Shown here in pieces: positions 15,909-25,850 of a DNA stretch of 26,844 nucleotides. The stretch's first letter is position 1, and every line of letters begins with the position of its first letter. The DNA is from DASTBU01 sp035711845. Lineage in GTDB: Bacteria > Acidobacteriota > Vicinamibacteria > Vicinamibacterales > 2-12-FULL-66-21. The DNA lies in assembly GCA_035711845.1 (NCBI GenBank), contig DASTBU010000173.1:1-26844 (forward strand), in the 5' to 3' direction. Position numbers and translations under genes: made by a program. The notes beneath the pieces were generated by a model, which was given only the letters and a program-made list of their open reading frames with translations, was not told the DNA's origin and made no database searches.

Positions 15909-17255
15909 TCACTTTGTTCCGTTGAGCCTCTTGTCGAGCTCTGCCTTCGGCATCCACCGTCCGCCCAGCATGACGCCCGCAATCCGGGAACTGTGGGAGA
16001 TGGTCTCCAGCGGATTGGCTTCGAGCAGGATGAGATCGGCCCTCTTGCCCGGAGCGATCGTTCCGGTGTCCTCGCGGCCGAAGTACTCGGCGACACGGAT
16101 GGTTCCGGTCCGTAGGGCCTGATACGGCGTCAGCCCCGCGCGGACGAGCGACTGCAGCTCGCGGTGCGCCGAAAAGCCCGGCACGTTCCACCACTGCGGC
16201 GCGTCGGAGCCGAGCGCGAGCGGAACCCCGCCGTCGTGGAGCGCCTTGATCAGCTGGCGCCTGACGCCGAGGAACTTCACCCGATCGGCCGCCGAGTACT
16301 TCGCACGCAGGCCCTCCTTCTGTGCGATCCACTTCTGGATTTCTTCCTGCGGCTGCACGTACCGCATCTCGGCACGCTTCGCCATCGCGGCCGGGTCCTC
16401 TTCCGTCATCAGGTTGTCGAAGAGGACCTGCGTCGGGACGATCCACGTTCCGGCCGCCTTCGTTGCCTCGACGAGCGCGGAAATCTTCGATTGGTCGAGC
16501 TCGCTGACGAGATTCAGGCCGAAGAAGTCCGACTTCGTCGGGTTGTTCGAGAGTGCCTCGACATAGCCGTCGACGTGATCGATTGACCTGTAGCGCGCCT
16601 CGAGCGCGCGGTGAAGTCCGACATCGAGCGGCACATGACCCGCGAAGTCGAAACCGACCTCGTGGGCCTTCGCGGCCAGCGCGTCGAACACGTCGCGGCG
16701 GATGCCGGGGTGGATCTTCAGGAAGTCGTATCCTGCGGCCTTCTGCGCGGTGACCGCTTCGATCGCGGCCTCCTTTGTCGGTACGCTCTGCCCGTTCAGT
16801 GACGGACCGGAGGTATAGATGCGGGGACTGAAGAGCTCGCCCTTCGCGACGCGATCCCTGTAAGCCAGGTGCCGCGGGTGACCGAGCATGCCCCGGATGG
16901 TGCCGAGCCCGTTGGCGGCATAGAGCAACAGCGTGCGCTCGATCAGCGGGTCCGGCGCATTGCCCCCGGGAATATGGGCGTGCATCTCCGCGAGCGCCGG
17001 CATCAGGAATTTGCCAGCGCCATCGATGCGGCTCGCCGCCCCAGCGGGCGCCTTGGCGCCGGCGGCCGGCCCCACGCTGACGATCTTGCCGTCGGTGACA
17101 ATGACATGCTGATCGCGCAGCACGGTTTCGCGATCCATCGGTATGACGTTGACATTCGTGAAGACGAATGTCGTTGATGAGCTGGCGCTGTCCTGTGCGC
17201 TCGAAAAGGCGCCGGCTGATGCTGCCAGCAGTGCAGTGAGAATCAGCTTCTTCAT
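15909..17255 (-). CDS. Exported metal-dependent amidohydrolase
   Basis: A 448-residue secreted member of the imidazolonepropionase-like amidohydrolases, with signal peptide MKKLILTALLAASAGAFSSA. The complete metal site is visible: His92 and His94 in EMHAHIPGG, Lys180 (FLKIHPG), His207 (AGHVP), His227 (DHVDGY) and Asp351 (LGSDAPQW). The C-terminus has the typical GTIAPGKRADLILLEANPL. It should hydrolyse an amide bond in the periplasm; substrates in this family range from cyclic imides to peptides, and none can be chosen here. ATG 17255 fits the signal peptide, though ATG 17285 with GAGGGGG just upstream is an alternative. It follows pbpC by 67 bp. Confidence 0.93.
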   Translation of the reverse strand: MKKLILTALLAASAGAFSSAQDSASSSTTFVFTNVNVIPMDRETVLRDQHVIVTDGKIVSVGPAAGAKAPAGAASRIDGAGKFLMPALAEMHAHIPGGNAPDPLIERTLLLYAANGLGTIRGMLGHPRHLAYRDRVAKGELFSPRIYTSGPSLNGQSVPTKEAAIEAVTAQKAAGYDFLKIHPGIRRDVFDALAAKAHEVGFDFAGHVPLDVGLHRALEARYRSIDHVDGYVEALSNNPTKSDFFGLNLVSELDQSKISALVEATKAAGTWIVPTQVLFDNLMTEEDPAAMAKRAEMRYVQPQEEIQKWIAQKEGLRAKYSAADRVKFLGVRRQLIKALHDGGVPLALGSDAPQWWNVPGFSAHRELQSLVRAGLTPYQALRTGTIRVAEYFGREDTGTIAPGKRADLILLEANPLETISHSSRIAGVMLGGRWMPKAELDKRLNGTK

Positions 17256-17322
17256 GAAGGTGACTCTAGCAGAAGGAACCGACATTCCCCCTCGCTCCGG
17301 CGAAAGTCTCGTGGCCTGATAT

Positions 17323-19698
17323 CTATCTCACCGTTATGCTCGTCTCCGCGACGCGCCCGCGTGCATCCTGGGCGGTGATGCGGTGCTTCCCGGGACGGAG
17401 GGGCCACGTCAGCGGATCGTCGGATGGGACGCTGCCGATGCTCTCTCCGTTGATCCGCCACTCGATTCGTCCGGGCACAGGGGCCACCACGCGGAGCGCG
17501 AGCGTCTGGAACTCGCGGCGGAGCGTCGGGTCGATCAGATAGGTCGCGCCGGGGGGAGGGTTCACGATCTCGAGCGCCTGGGGCTTCGCGGCGGCTCCCT
17601 TCTTTGCGGCCGGGTCGGAAAGGACCGACACCGCGGGTGCAGGAGGCCGTGAGGGGAGTGGCAGAAGGCCGTGGATCTGCGCCCACTGTCGGAACTCCAG
17701 AGGCCATACCGTGAGCAGGCCGTCCTCGCTCTGGTGGTGCCAGCTGCACGGCACTTCCGCGGTGGGGATGAGCCACTCCCGCTGGCGTGAGGGACACCAC
17801 GCGTTGGCGGACATGCCCGACAGCGCGCAGATCCGGTGCTCCACCAGGCCATCAGGGCGGGGAAGAATCGACGCAGTGGACACCGGCGAGGGCGTGCCCG
17901 CAATCCGGCGGGTGGCGGCCAGCATGACCGCGTGGAAGATCGGGCCGGCGCCTGTCACGCCGGAGGAGTCGCGAAGCGGTGTGCGATCGAAGTTGCCGAC
18001 CCAGACGCCGACGGTGACGTCCCGTGTGTATCCGATTGTCCAGTTGTCGTGGTAGGCCTGGGAGGTTCCCGTCTTCACGGCCACGGGGAACGGGAACTCG
18101 AGGCTCCCCCCGCGGCCGAAGATGTACTCCCTCGCCTCGGCGTCCGAGAGAATGTCGGTTGTCCAGTAGGCCGTCAGCGCGGAGACCAGCCGCCGGCGGG
18201 TGCGGTCTTCCGGAGGGGCCTCTCGTTTCCAGGTGGGAGCAATCCATTCGCCGCCGCGGGCAAAGGCGGCGTAGGCAGCCACCAGCTCGTCCAGCCGGAC
18301 CTCGGCGTTTCCAAGCGTGACGCCGAGGCCGTAGTAGGACGGATTCTGATCGAGCGTGGTGAGGCCGGCGCGCGACAGGAAGCGAAGCAGCCGTGGGACC
18401 CCGAGCTGGGAGGCCAGCGCGACGGCGGGCACGTTCTCGGATCCCGCGAGCGCGCGCCTCGCGAGCAACGGCCCGCGGTAGCGCCCGTCGTAGTTGCGCG
18501 GGGTGTACAGCACTCCTGATTCCGCGGTAGGGAAGTGCGAGGGCACGTCGGGAAGCACGGTTGCCGGCGTGGACCCTTGCTCGAATGCCAGCGCATAGGT
18601 AAAAGGCTTCAACGCCGATCCGGGCTGCCGTGGCGTCAGCGGGCCGTTGATCGCGCCGCCACGCCGGCCGTCGAAGAAATCCCCCGACCCTTCCCACGCC
18701 AGCCACTCGCCGCGCCGGTTGTCGAGCACGACAACGGCGACGTTGCCCGCGCCGTGGCGTTCGAGGGCCGGCCGTTGGCTGCGAATGATTCCGGCGATGT
18801 CGGCCTGGAGCCGCGAGTCGACCGTGGTTTCGATCCGCGGCGGCCGGTCCGGGCCGGCTTCGGCCAGCACCATCTCCACGAAATGCGGCGCCAGAAACGG
18901 GGCAGCCTCGCCACTGAACGCAATCCGTTCTTCCCTTGCCTCCCGGGCTTCGGCTGCGGTAAGCAGCTCGAATCGCTCCATACGACTCAGCACCGTTCTC
19001 TGCCGGGACAGCGCCAGATCGAGGTTGCGGTGAGGATTGAACCTCGTCGGCCGCTGCGGCAGGCCCGCCAGGAACGCCGCCTGCGCGCTGGTCAGCATCG
19101 ACGCCTCGCGTCCGAAGTATGCCCGGCTCGCGCGCTCGGCGCCCACGATCTGGTTGCCGTAGGAAGCCATGTTCAGATACATGGCCAGGATCTCGCGCTT
19201 CCCGAGCCTGTGCTCGAGGCGCACGGCGAGCACAGCCTCCTCGATCTTTTCGCGAAAGCGGCGCGGCCGATGCGGCGAACGCCTCGCGAGGAGCAGCTTG
19301 GCGACCTGTTGCGTGATGGTCGAGCCGCCCTCGACGATTCGACGTTCCGTCAGGTTCTGCCGAACCGCGCGCGCGACCGCCCTCGCGTCGATCCCCGGGT
19401 GCGAGAAGAAGCGCCGATCTTCCGCCGCCAGCGTAGCGGCCACCAGAGCGGAGGGAAGCCGATCGGCTTGAAGCAGGATGCTGCGGGTCCCATCCCCCGA
19501 CAGTGCCTCGTAGAGCGGAACCCCACCGCGATCGACGACAACCGTCGACGAGCCGGCCGACAAGTCGAGGAGCCCGGACTCAATCGGCCCAAGGCGCACC
19601 CACGCCCCGAGCGCCAACCCCACAAACGCCACAACAAGCGCCGCCACCCGTCCCGGTCTCCGCCGAGCTGCTTCAATCAGTCGCGGCACCATCGTCAC
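17323..19698 (-). CDS. pbpC: Penicillin-binding protein 1C
   Basis: This bifunctional murein synthase of 791 residues is anchored by one N-terminal membrane helix (about 17-33). The glycosyltransferase domain (75-250) has the catalytic EDRRFFSHPG (Glu93) and GGSTITQQVAK. The transpeptidase domain (about 320-620) has Ser361-Ala-Leu-Lys364 (PGSALKPF), Ser420-Glu-Asn422 and Lys542-Thr-Gly (VKTGTSQ). A cysteine-bearing stretch typical of PBP1C (CALSG, then AWCPS, then PCSWH) precedes a C-terminal BiPBP_C Ig-like domain (about 705-790). The upstream neighbour encodes alpha-2-macroglobulin, its known genomic partner. The start is GTG 19698 or ATG 19692, and the initiation region lies beside a repeat array with no clear ribosome binding site. 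Confidence 0.96.
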   Translation of the reverse strand: MTMVPRLIEAARRRPGRVAALVVAFVGLALGAWVRLGPIESGLLDLSAGSSTVVVDRGGVPLYEALSGDGTRSILLQADRLPSALVAATLAAEDRRFFSHPGIDARAVARAVRQNLTERRIVEGGSTITQQVAKLLLARRSPHRPRRFREKIEEAVLAVRLEHRLGKREILAMYLNMASYGNQIVGAERASRAYFGREASMLTSAQAAFLAGLPQRPTRFNPHRNLDLALSRQRTVLSRMERFELLTAAEAREAREERIAFSGEAAPFLAPHFVEMVLAEAGPDRPPRIETTVDSRLQADIAGIIRSQRPALERHGAGNVAVVVLDNRRGEWLAWEGSGDFFDGRRGGAINGPLTPRQPGSALKPFTYALAFEQGSTPATVLPDVPSHFPTAESGVLYTPRNYDGRYRGPLLARRALAGSENVPAVALASQLGVPRLLRFLSRAGLTTLDQNPSYYGLGVTLGNAEVRLDELVAAYAAFARGGEWIAPTWKREAPPEDRTRRRLVSALTAYWTTDILSDAEAREYIFGRGGSLEFPFPVAVKTGTSQAYHDNWTIGYTRDVTVGVWVGNFDRTPLRDSSGVTGAGPIFHAVMLAATRRIAGTPSPVSTASILPRPDGLVEHRICALSGMSANAWCPSRQREWLIPTAEVPCSWHHQSEDGLLTVWPLEFRQWAQIHGLLPLPSRPPAPAVSVLSDPAAKKGAAAKPQALEIVNPPPGATYLIDPTLRREFQTLALRVVAPVPGRIEWRINGESIGSVPSDDPLTWPLRPGKHRITAQDARGRVAETSITVR

Positions 19699-19715
19699 AC
19701 GTCACATTTCTCGCG

Positions 19716-19778
19716 CACGTCGCACGTTGCACGTGACAAGCAGCACGTCGCACGTGGCACATCGCACGCCGTACGTGA
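19716..19778. repeat. CACGTSG heptamer array between alpha-2-macroglobulin and pbpC
   Basis: Nine consecutive 7-bp units in one phase: CACGTCG, CACGTTG, CACGTGA, CAAGCAG (decayed), CACGTCG, CACGTGG, CACATCG, CACGCCG, TACGTGA. Remnants in the same phase reach back to about 19695. The unit core CACGTG is self-complementary. The array fills the entire gap between two genes that should be co-transcribed, ending 3 bp short of the alpha-2-macroglobulin stop codon. Confidence 0.85.
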
Positions 19779-19781
19779 TAC

Positions 19782-22700
19782 CTATCTCCTGACCTCCACC
19801 ACCACCGTGCCTGTCCTCCCGAAGACCTCCGGCTCGTACATCTCTTCCGCCCGCGCGGGCGCCGTCCTGAACGTGCCGGCGGTCGTAGCCCGAACGATGT
19901 AGCTGAAGGTGTGGCTGCCTTCGCTCAGCCGGGTGGCAAAGAGCTGAACTCGATCGTCGTGGCGCTCGACGTGATCGAACCCGCCACGCCGCCACCATGA
20001 GGTCCAGTCATCCTCGCCGTCGAACGTCTCCGACGGGACGGCGGCGAGCGAGGCGGCCGTCGTGGCGAACCACGACTCGACTGCCTCGAAACCGGCCGGG
20101 AGCGGATCTGTCACGGCCACGTACCGCCGCTCCTTGGTCAGGTGGAAGGTCAGCACCACGCGAACGAGATCTCCCGCCCTGTAGCTGATCGTGGCCGGGC
20201 TCGAGCCGTTCTCGACGAATGGCTCGTACGAGCGCTCGATGCGGATGCCGCTGTCGAGGCCGTCCTGGAACAACCGGTCGGCAGCGAACCGAAGCCGGGC
20301 GGTGTAGAAGAGCGTGCCCGTTCCCGTCCTGGTAAAGGTGAGCGGTTGCGTGGATGCGGCGCGGCCGCGCGTCAGGAGATCCGCCATCGGCACGGTTGTT
20401 GACACCGACTCCGTCCCGCGTCCCTTGAAGTCCTCGCGTGCAAGCTCCTGCTGCCCGAGGCTGACCACTGCTGTGAAATCCGGCTCGGTGGTCTCGAACT
20501 TGCGGTAGTACGCCACCAGCGCTTCCATCGCGTGGGCGTTCTCCTGCGTGTTGCCCCAGCGGCCGTTCTTGCGCGCGGCCATCATCCATCGCACCATCGG
20601 TCGAATGGGCGCATCGGAGACGTCGCTCTTGACCAGCGTCCGCAGCACGATGGCGGTCGACCTGATGTTGGAGTTCCAGAACCAGAGCAGGTAGGGATCG
20701 CTCAGCTCCTCCACGTGCGCGCTGCCGCCTTCCGGAAGAATCGCATTGGACATACGCCGCCGCAGCTCCGCGAGGCGTCCGTCCGTCTGGGTGGACGGCG
20801 CGCCCCGGCGCGCGAGCATCGCGTCGTGGAGGTACGCCAGCGCGAAGACCGGCATGCGATCGCGATATCCGTAGAGGCGATTCACGTTCGAGTCCTGAAG
20901 CCGGCCGCCCTCGGCAAGGACCTTGACCGCGAAGGCTTGCCATGCCGTATACGCCGGCCACCACCCTTCGTTGGTCGGCGGCGTCGCCGCGAGCTCGCGC
21001 TCGAGGTACGCATACGCGCGTTCGCGTACGCCGGGATCGACCTCGTACTTCAGGTCGGTCGCGGTCTTGAAGACGTGCAGGACGTACGCGGTGAGATACG
21101 CCGACACCGAGCGGCAATTGCCCGGCCAGTACGCGAAGCCACCGCTCGGACACTGGAACCGCTCGAGCTCTTTCAGCGTCTGTTGAGCGGCCGGCCGCAT
21201 CTTTGCCGTGTCAACGCCGGGAAGCGAAAAGGCGTCGCCGAGGTCGGCCGCCAGCACCATCGCGACCGCACGGGACGCGCGCTGTTCGGCGCAGCCATAA
21301 GGATATTCAACGAGGTAGCGCGCGCCTTCGCCGAGGCCGACCATCGCCGTGGACGACAGCTCGACGTGCAAGCCGCCGAACCCCGGGACGATTTCCGCCG
21401 GGAAGGTGAGCGACTCTGCCGCCGTGGCGTCGGTCGCCTCGCCGTAGGCGGCGACGGTCTCCGCGGAGGAGAGCACTTCCACGGGCAGGATGTCCTCGAA
21501 CGCGTCGGTCTCGTTCGCGAGCTTCACCGTCATCTGCACGCGCGCACGGCCAATCTTCCTGGCGTCGGCGTCGAACCGCGCCTCGGTCGATCCGCCAGCT
21601 GCGATCTGAAGCGCCTGCTGCGTTCCGGCCGTGAAGTCCAGGATGTCCGGATCGAGGCTCGTGATCGTGACGGTCGCGGTGCCGGCTTCCGGCAGCTGAC
21701 TCGTCACGACCGCCCCGAAATGGGCGCGGTCGCCAACGGCGAGGAACCGCGGGAACGTGGCCTTCAGCGTCAGCGGCTTGTTGACGCGGACCTCGGTATC
21801 GGCCGATCCGAATCGAGAAAGGCGATCGCCCGCGACCGCCATGATCCGGTAGGTCGTCAGCGATTCGGGCAGCTTCACCTCGATCGTGGCGTCGCCGTCC
21901 GCATCGGTCACGACCGATCCGAGCCAGAACGCCAGCACACGGAAGTCCTTGCGCATGGTGCCAGCGCCGGCGTCTGCCCCGCCGCCTCCACCTTCCGTTG
22001 CTCCTTTTGGCGTGAGCACGCGGCGGCTGATGATCCGCTGCCGGGAATCCGCGGTCAGCACCTGGAGCGCCTTCTGCACGTAAACGGAGCGCAGGACGTC
22101 TGGGGTCCGGTACGAGGTCAGCGAGAGCACGCCGTAGTCAACCGCCCAGAGCGTGACCTCGCTCCGGCTTCCACGGCCGGCCCGGTCTTTCACCGACATC
22201 GTCACGCTCGCGGTGTTGGCAGGACGGTACTCTTCCTTGTTCGCCTTGACAGCCAGGGTCAAGCGCTTCGACGAATCCTCGACCTGGAGCTCGACGTAGC
22301 CGAGGCGGAACGCCGGCTTGCCGGGATCGCTCGTGTCCGTGACGGCGACCGGCCCGCCGCTGACCGCCGCATCCGCGGGCTCGGCGGCCTGCGTGCGCCC
22401 CTTGATGAGCAGCACCGAGACGAACACGTTCGGAATGTCCTGCTCGCCGATCGGGATCGAGATGGATTCCTGGGTCGAGGTCAGCGTGAACTGCCGGTGC
22501 GACCGGATGCCCTCGCGCTCGGTCGTCACGAGCGCCGTGGCCCGCTCCCACGGCGACTGGATCATGATGCGCGCGGTATCGCCGGGCTTGTACGTCTGGC
22601 GTTCCGGCACCAGCTCGATGCGGTTGTGATCGAAGCGCGCCCACGCCGTGTAGCCCTCTCCAAGCGCGTAGAACGAGGTTTGTGTGACGGCGAACCTGCC

Positions 22701-25700
22701 GCTTTCCTCGCGCGCCGTCGCCTCGAGCAGGTAATAACCGCCATTCGGAATGGGTAGGTGAAGGGGCACGGGCTTGTCGGCGGTTGTGACCGTCCAGCTG
22801 CCTGCCGGCACTTCTTTCCGCTCGGTGTCCCATGTATAGAAGCCGTTGCCCTCGGCTCGTCGCACGCTCAGCCACTGAACCTGCGTGAGCGTCATGGTGA
22901 CGGCGACGCCGCCGACAATGGCGCCTGCCGGCGTAACCGTCACGACCTCGGTGTCGAGGCCGGCCCTCTGCTCGGTGAAATACGACGGCCGTCGCAGGCC
23001 CACGTACCAAGGCGCGGGATGCACCGTCACGCTCGCGCGATTGGCGATGTGCTGACGGGACACGTCCTCGACGTCTCCTTCGAGTGTGTAGCTGTAGGGC
23101 ACACCGGCGTCGAGCCTGGTCGGCAGCGCGAGCTGGTGCTCTCCGGCCTTCGTCAGCGCCGCGCTGTCGCGGCGGATTTCGCCGCGCTCCGAACGCTCGT
23201 ACGTGCGGTCGGACCAGCCGACGAAGGTCCACCGATCCTCGGGAAACGCCTCGCGCACCGAGCCGGGCGCGGAGAAGAGCGGCTGCTTCGAGAACGTCCA
23301 GTTCAGCGGCCGCGCGCCCATCGTGGCGCCAAAGAGATAGCGCGCCGTTACTTTTCCGGTGAGCTCGGCGCCAGCGATCGCTTCCGCCGCCGACAACGTC
23401 ACGTCCACGCGAAAATCCGGCCGCCGATACGCGGCCACGAGAAAAGACCCGTTCACGACCTTCGTGTACGGCACGTATCGGTCGGCCTCGGGGCCAGGGG
23501 TTTCGCCGGGCCGCAGCGCCTCGGGCGCCTTCGGCGTCGGTCGATCGCTCTCGAGCATGGCCTGCAGGTTGTAGTAGCCGAGCGCGCCGTCGGCCGGCAG
23601 GCTCACCTTCCACTCGGCGCTGCTCCACGCGTTCACTTTCACGCTGCGCCGATCGACCACGCGATCCTGGCTGTCGCGCAAGACGATGTGGAGCGACGTC
23701 CCTTCTGGGAGCAGGCGGATGCCGGCCGGCGTGTTGTGACGGAGGATCGCCTTGAGTTGGACCTCCTCGCCGAGGCGATACACGCCGCGGTCGCTGAACA
23801 CCGTGCCGCGGAGCAGCGGTGTCGCCTCGCGGAGGTTGTACGGCACGCCGAAATCCCACGGTTGGATGCCCTCGTTCCAGTCGCTGCCTGTGTAGGCGAC
23901 GTCGCCGTCCTTTTCGGCGGTGACGATGAAGGCAAATTCCCACCAGTTGTCTTCTCCACGGAGCGGCGTCTCCGGCGCGGTCGCCACGCCGTCGCTGCCG
24001 GTCGTACCGCTCCAGAACACCTTGTTGGCCAGATTGACGATCGACACCGTTGCGCCGGGCACCGGGGCGCCCGTGTCGAGCCTGGTGACGAAGACCAGTG
24101 TGTTCTGCGGGCTGTCCTTGACCGTGATCCCGAGGTTCGTCACCTGCACGACCGATGCGCGCACGAGGGAGTCACGGAACGGCTGCGCGCGTGGAATCGG
24201 TTCGGTTTCGTGGACGGCAGCCCACACGAGACCTGTCGGCCTTCCGCCGAGCGGTCCCGAGATGTCGAGGCCGTGCGACTGAATGCGATCGGCCTGCCCA
24301 CCCAGGGCCCGATCTCTCCCGGGTGACGCCGGCGCCTCGTTGAACCGGGGATGGAGCTTGACGAGCGTCGGCATGAGGTCCTGCAACGCGACCGGCGCAG
24401 CCCACTGCCTCACCAGCTTGAAATTGCGCGCGTAGAAGGGCAGGACCGATCCGCTGCCCGTTTCCCAGACGCCATGCCCGTCGCCGAAGCTCGTGAACGG
24501 CCGCTGGTGCCAGTTCTCGACCGTGCCGAGCCAGGTATAGCCGAGGATCTGACCGTCGGACGCCCGCAGGTTCGCGTCCACCGTCATCTCGTAGGTGCGC
24601 GCCGGCGGCTGACTCGCGAATCCGGCGTCCTCGAGCGAAAGGTATTGGGCCTGATCCAGCTGGTACTCACCGCGAGACGGCGGCGTGGCGGGCTTGCTGA
24701 TCGACTGTGGCGCGGCTGGATTCGTGATGTCGGTAGCCCGCACCGCTCTGGCGAAGTCGGTGACGTGAACGTCGCGGCTGAACTCGAGCGGGTTCTTCGC
24801 GTCGGGATCGCACTGCGCGGGGCAAACGATCCCCCGGACGAAGAACGCGGGCTCCACCTGCACGACGTAGCTCTGCGGAGTTCCGGGCACCTCTTCGCCA
24901 GCCGGTGACGGAAGCCGATCGTCGAGTTGCATCGTCACCCAGCTCTCGGACGGGATCGGCGTGGTGCTCTCGAACGCGACCAGGTCCGGCGCGAGCGGAT
25001 ACGCTTTGCGATCCCAATCGGTCGTCAGCGTGAAGCCCACCGCATCTGACGCCGACGCGGCGGCGCGCGTCGCGCGCACCTTGTTGTCGAACCGTGCGAG
25101 AGCCGTGGGGTCGGCCTCCCTCAAACGTGCAGCAATCGCGGCGGAGAATCCTGGGGGGGCCCACGCATGCGGCTCGAACCTGGCGCTCAGGTGCGCCAGC
25201 ACATCGTCCGGCCTGACTCGCTGGTTGAACCGCATCAGGACGACGATCGAAGCATCGGCCCTGCCGTTCCGCCGATACCAGGATGTCTGGAGCAGCTTGA
25301 CCGTGGGCGTCACGAAGCTGAACGAGTGCGGCTGCGACAGCCGCCGCCCGCTGACCGCGACGGCGGTGGTCTCGACGGTCACCTCGTACCGCGTCGCGAA
25401 GGCCAGCGGCCGACTTGGATCCGGCGTGAAAATCAGGATTGTCGTCCCCGACCACCGGAACGTGCCGGGAATCTCCGGCACCACGCGCACGAAAGGCGCG
25501 GTCACGCGCGCCGGGATGCGTCCCAGCGTGACCATCGGCTCCGAGAACACAATCCGAATCTCATTCACCTCGGATAGCGCCGACAACTCCCCGGATGGAC
25601 CCCCGCTGACGACGGTCAACGTCTGGGGGGAGGCGGTCTGGGCAGCGGCAGAGGTGGAGAGCAGTGCGAGGAGAAGCACCATCAGCGACGGGATGACTCG

Positions 25701-25715
25701 GAGCGTGTGCGTCAT
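19782..25715 (-). CDS. Bacterial alpha-2-macroglobulin with intact thioester
   Basis: A 1977-residue periplasmic protease trap. A Sec signal peptide (about 1-26, MVLLLALLSTSAAAQ) lacks a lipobox cysteine, unlike E. coli YfhM. Successive macroglobulin (Ig-like) domains follow; typical strands are SDRGVYRLGEEVQLKAI near 640 and YKPGDTARIMIQSPWE near 1040. A Gly-rich stretch near 1237-1253 (GATEGGGGGADAGAG), just before the A2M domain (FRVLAFWLGSVVTDADGDA), is a plausible bait region. The thioester motif CAEQ is present at Cys1475-Gln1478 (PYGCAEQ), in an alpha-helical thioester domain. The C-terminal macroglobulin domain has TDPLPAGFEAVE. Cleavage of the bait should expose the thioester and trap the protease covalently. 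pbpC follows by 83 bp. Confidence 0.96.
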   Translation of the reverse strand: MTHTLRVIPSLMVLLLALLSTSAAAQTASPQTLTVVSGGPSGELSALSEVNEIRIVFSEPMVTLGRIPARVTAPFVRVVPEIPGTFRWSGTTILIFTPDPSRPLAFATRYEVTVETTAVAVSGRRLSQPHSFSFVTPTVKLLQTSWYRRNGRADASIVVLMRFNQRVRPDDVLAHLSARFEPHAWAPPGFSAAIAARLREADPTALARFDNKVRATRAAASASDAVGFTLTTDWDRKAYPLAPDLVAFESTTPIPSESWVTMQLDDRLPSPAGEEVPGTPQSYVVQVEPAFFVRGIVCPAQCDPDAKNPLEFSRDVHVTDFARAVRATDITNPAAPQSISKPATPPSRGEYQLDQAQYLSLEDAGFASQPPARTYEMTVDANLRASDGQILGYTWLGTVENWHQRPFTSFGDGHGVWETGSGSVLPFYARNFKLVRQWAAPVALQDLMPTLVKLHPRFNEAPASPGRDRALGGQADRIQSHGLDISGPLGGRPTGLVWAAVHETEPIPRAQPFRDSLVRASVVQVTNLGITVKDSPQNTLVFVTRLDTGAPVPGATVSIVNLANKVFWSGTTGSDGVATAPETPLRGEDNWWEFAFIVTAEKDGDVAYTGSDWNEGIQPWDFGVPYNLREATPLLRGTVFSDRGVYRLGEEVQLKAILRHNTPAGIRLLPEGTSLHIVLRDSQDRVVDRRSVKVNAWSSAEWKVSLPADGALGYYNLQAMLESDRPTPKAPEALRPGETPGPEADRYVPYTKVVNGSFLVAAYRRPDFRVDVTLSAAEAIAGAELTGKVTARYLFGATMGARPLNWTFSKQPLFSAPGSVREAFPEDRWTFVGWSDRTYERSERGEIRRDSAALTKAGEHQLALPTRLDAGVPYSYTLEGDVEDVSRQHIANRASVTVHPAPWYVGLRRPSYFTEQRAGLDTEVVTVTPAGAIVGGVAVTMTLTQVQWLSVRRAEGNGFYTWDTERKEVPAGSWTVTTADKPVPLHLPIPNGGYYLLEATAREESGRFAVTQTSFYALGEGYTAWARFDHNRIELVPERQTYKPGDTARIMIQSPWERATALVTTEREGIRSHRQFTLTSTQESISIPIGEQDIPNVFVSVLLIKGRTQAAEPADAAVSGGPVAVTDTSDPGKPAFRLGYVELQVEDSSKRLTLAVKANKEEYRPANTASVTMSVKDRAGRGSRSEVTLWAVDYGVLSLTSYRTPDVLRSVYVQKALQVLTADSRQRIISRRVLTPKGATEGGGGGADAGAGTMRKDFRVLAFWLGSVVTDADGDATIEVKLPESLTTYRIMAVAGDRLSRFGSADTEVRVNKPLTLKATFPRFLAVGDRAHFGAVVTSQLPEAGTATVTITSLDPDILDFTAGTQQALQIAAGGSTEARFDADARKIGRARVQMTVKLANETDAFEDILPVEVLSSAETVAAYGEATDATAAESLTFPAEIVPGFGGLHVELSSTAMVGLGEGARYLVEYPYGCAEQRASRAVAMVLAADLGDAFSLPGVDTAKMRPAAQQTLKELERFQCPSGGFAYWPGNCRSVSAYLTAYVLHVFKTATDLKYEVDPGVRERAYAYLERELAATPPTNEGWWPAYTAWQAFAVKVLAEGGRLQDSNVNRLYGYRDRMPVFALAYLHDAMLARRGAPSTQTDGRLAELRRRMSNAILPEGGSAHVEELSDPYLLWFWNSNIRSTAIVLRTLVKSDVSDAPIRPMVRWMMAARKNGRWGNTQENAHAMEALVAYYRKFETTEPDFTAVVSLGQQELAREDFKGRGTESVSTTVPMADLLTRGRAASTQPLTFTRTGTGTLFYTARLRFAADRLFQDGLDSGIRIERSYEPFVENGSSPATISYRAGDLVRVVLTFHLTKERRYVAVTDPLPAGFEAVESWFATTAASLAAVPSETFDGEDDWTSWWRRGGFDHVERHDDRVQLFATRLSEGSHTFSYIVRATTAGTFRTAPARAEEMYEPEVFGRTGTVVVEVRR

Positions 25716-25850
25716 GAGGCAGACCTGCGGAACAACGACGGATTCAAGAGCGGGAGGGTCGGCGGAGACAGGAGGCGAACAGATGCGCTGCGGCATGCGG
25801 TCGTCGGGTTCGCAGATGCCCGGCGCACTTGGTTAGACACCGATCATCAG

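Noticed and set aside
20532..24326. Two long + strand open frames opposite the macroglobulin gene
   Set aside because: Their translations are His/Arg/Gly-rich with no domain, as expected for the antisense frame of a high-GC gene; the - strand frame has clear conserved motifs.
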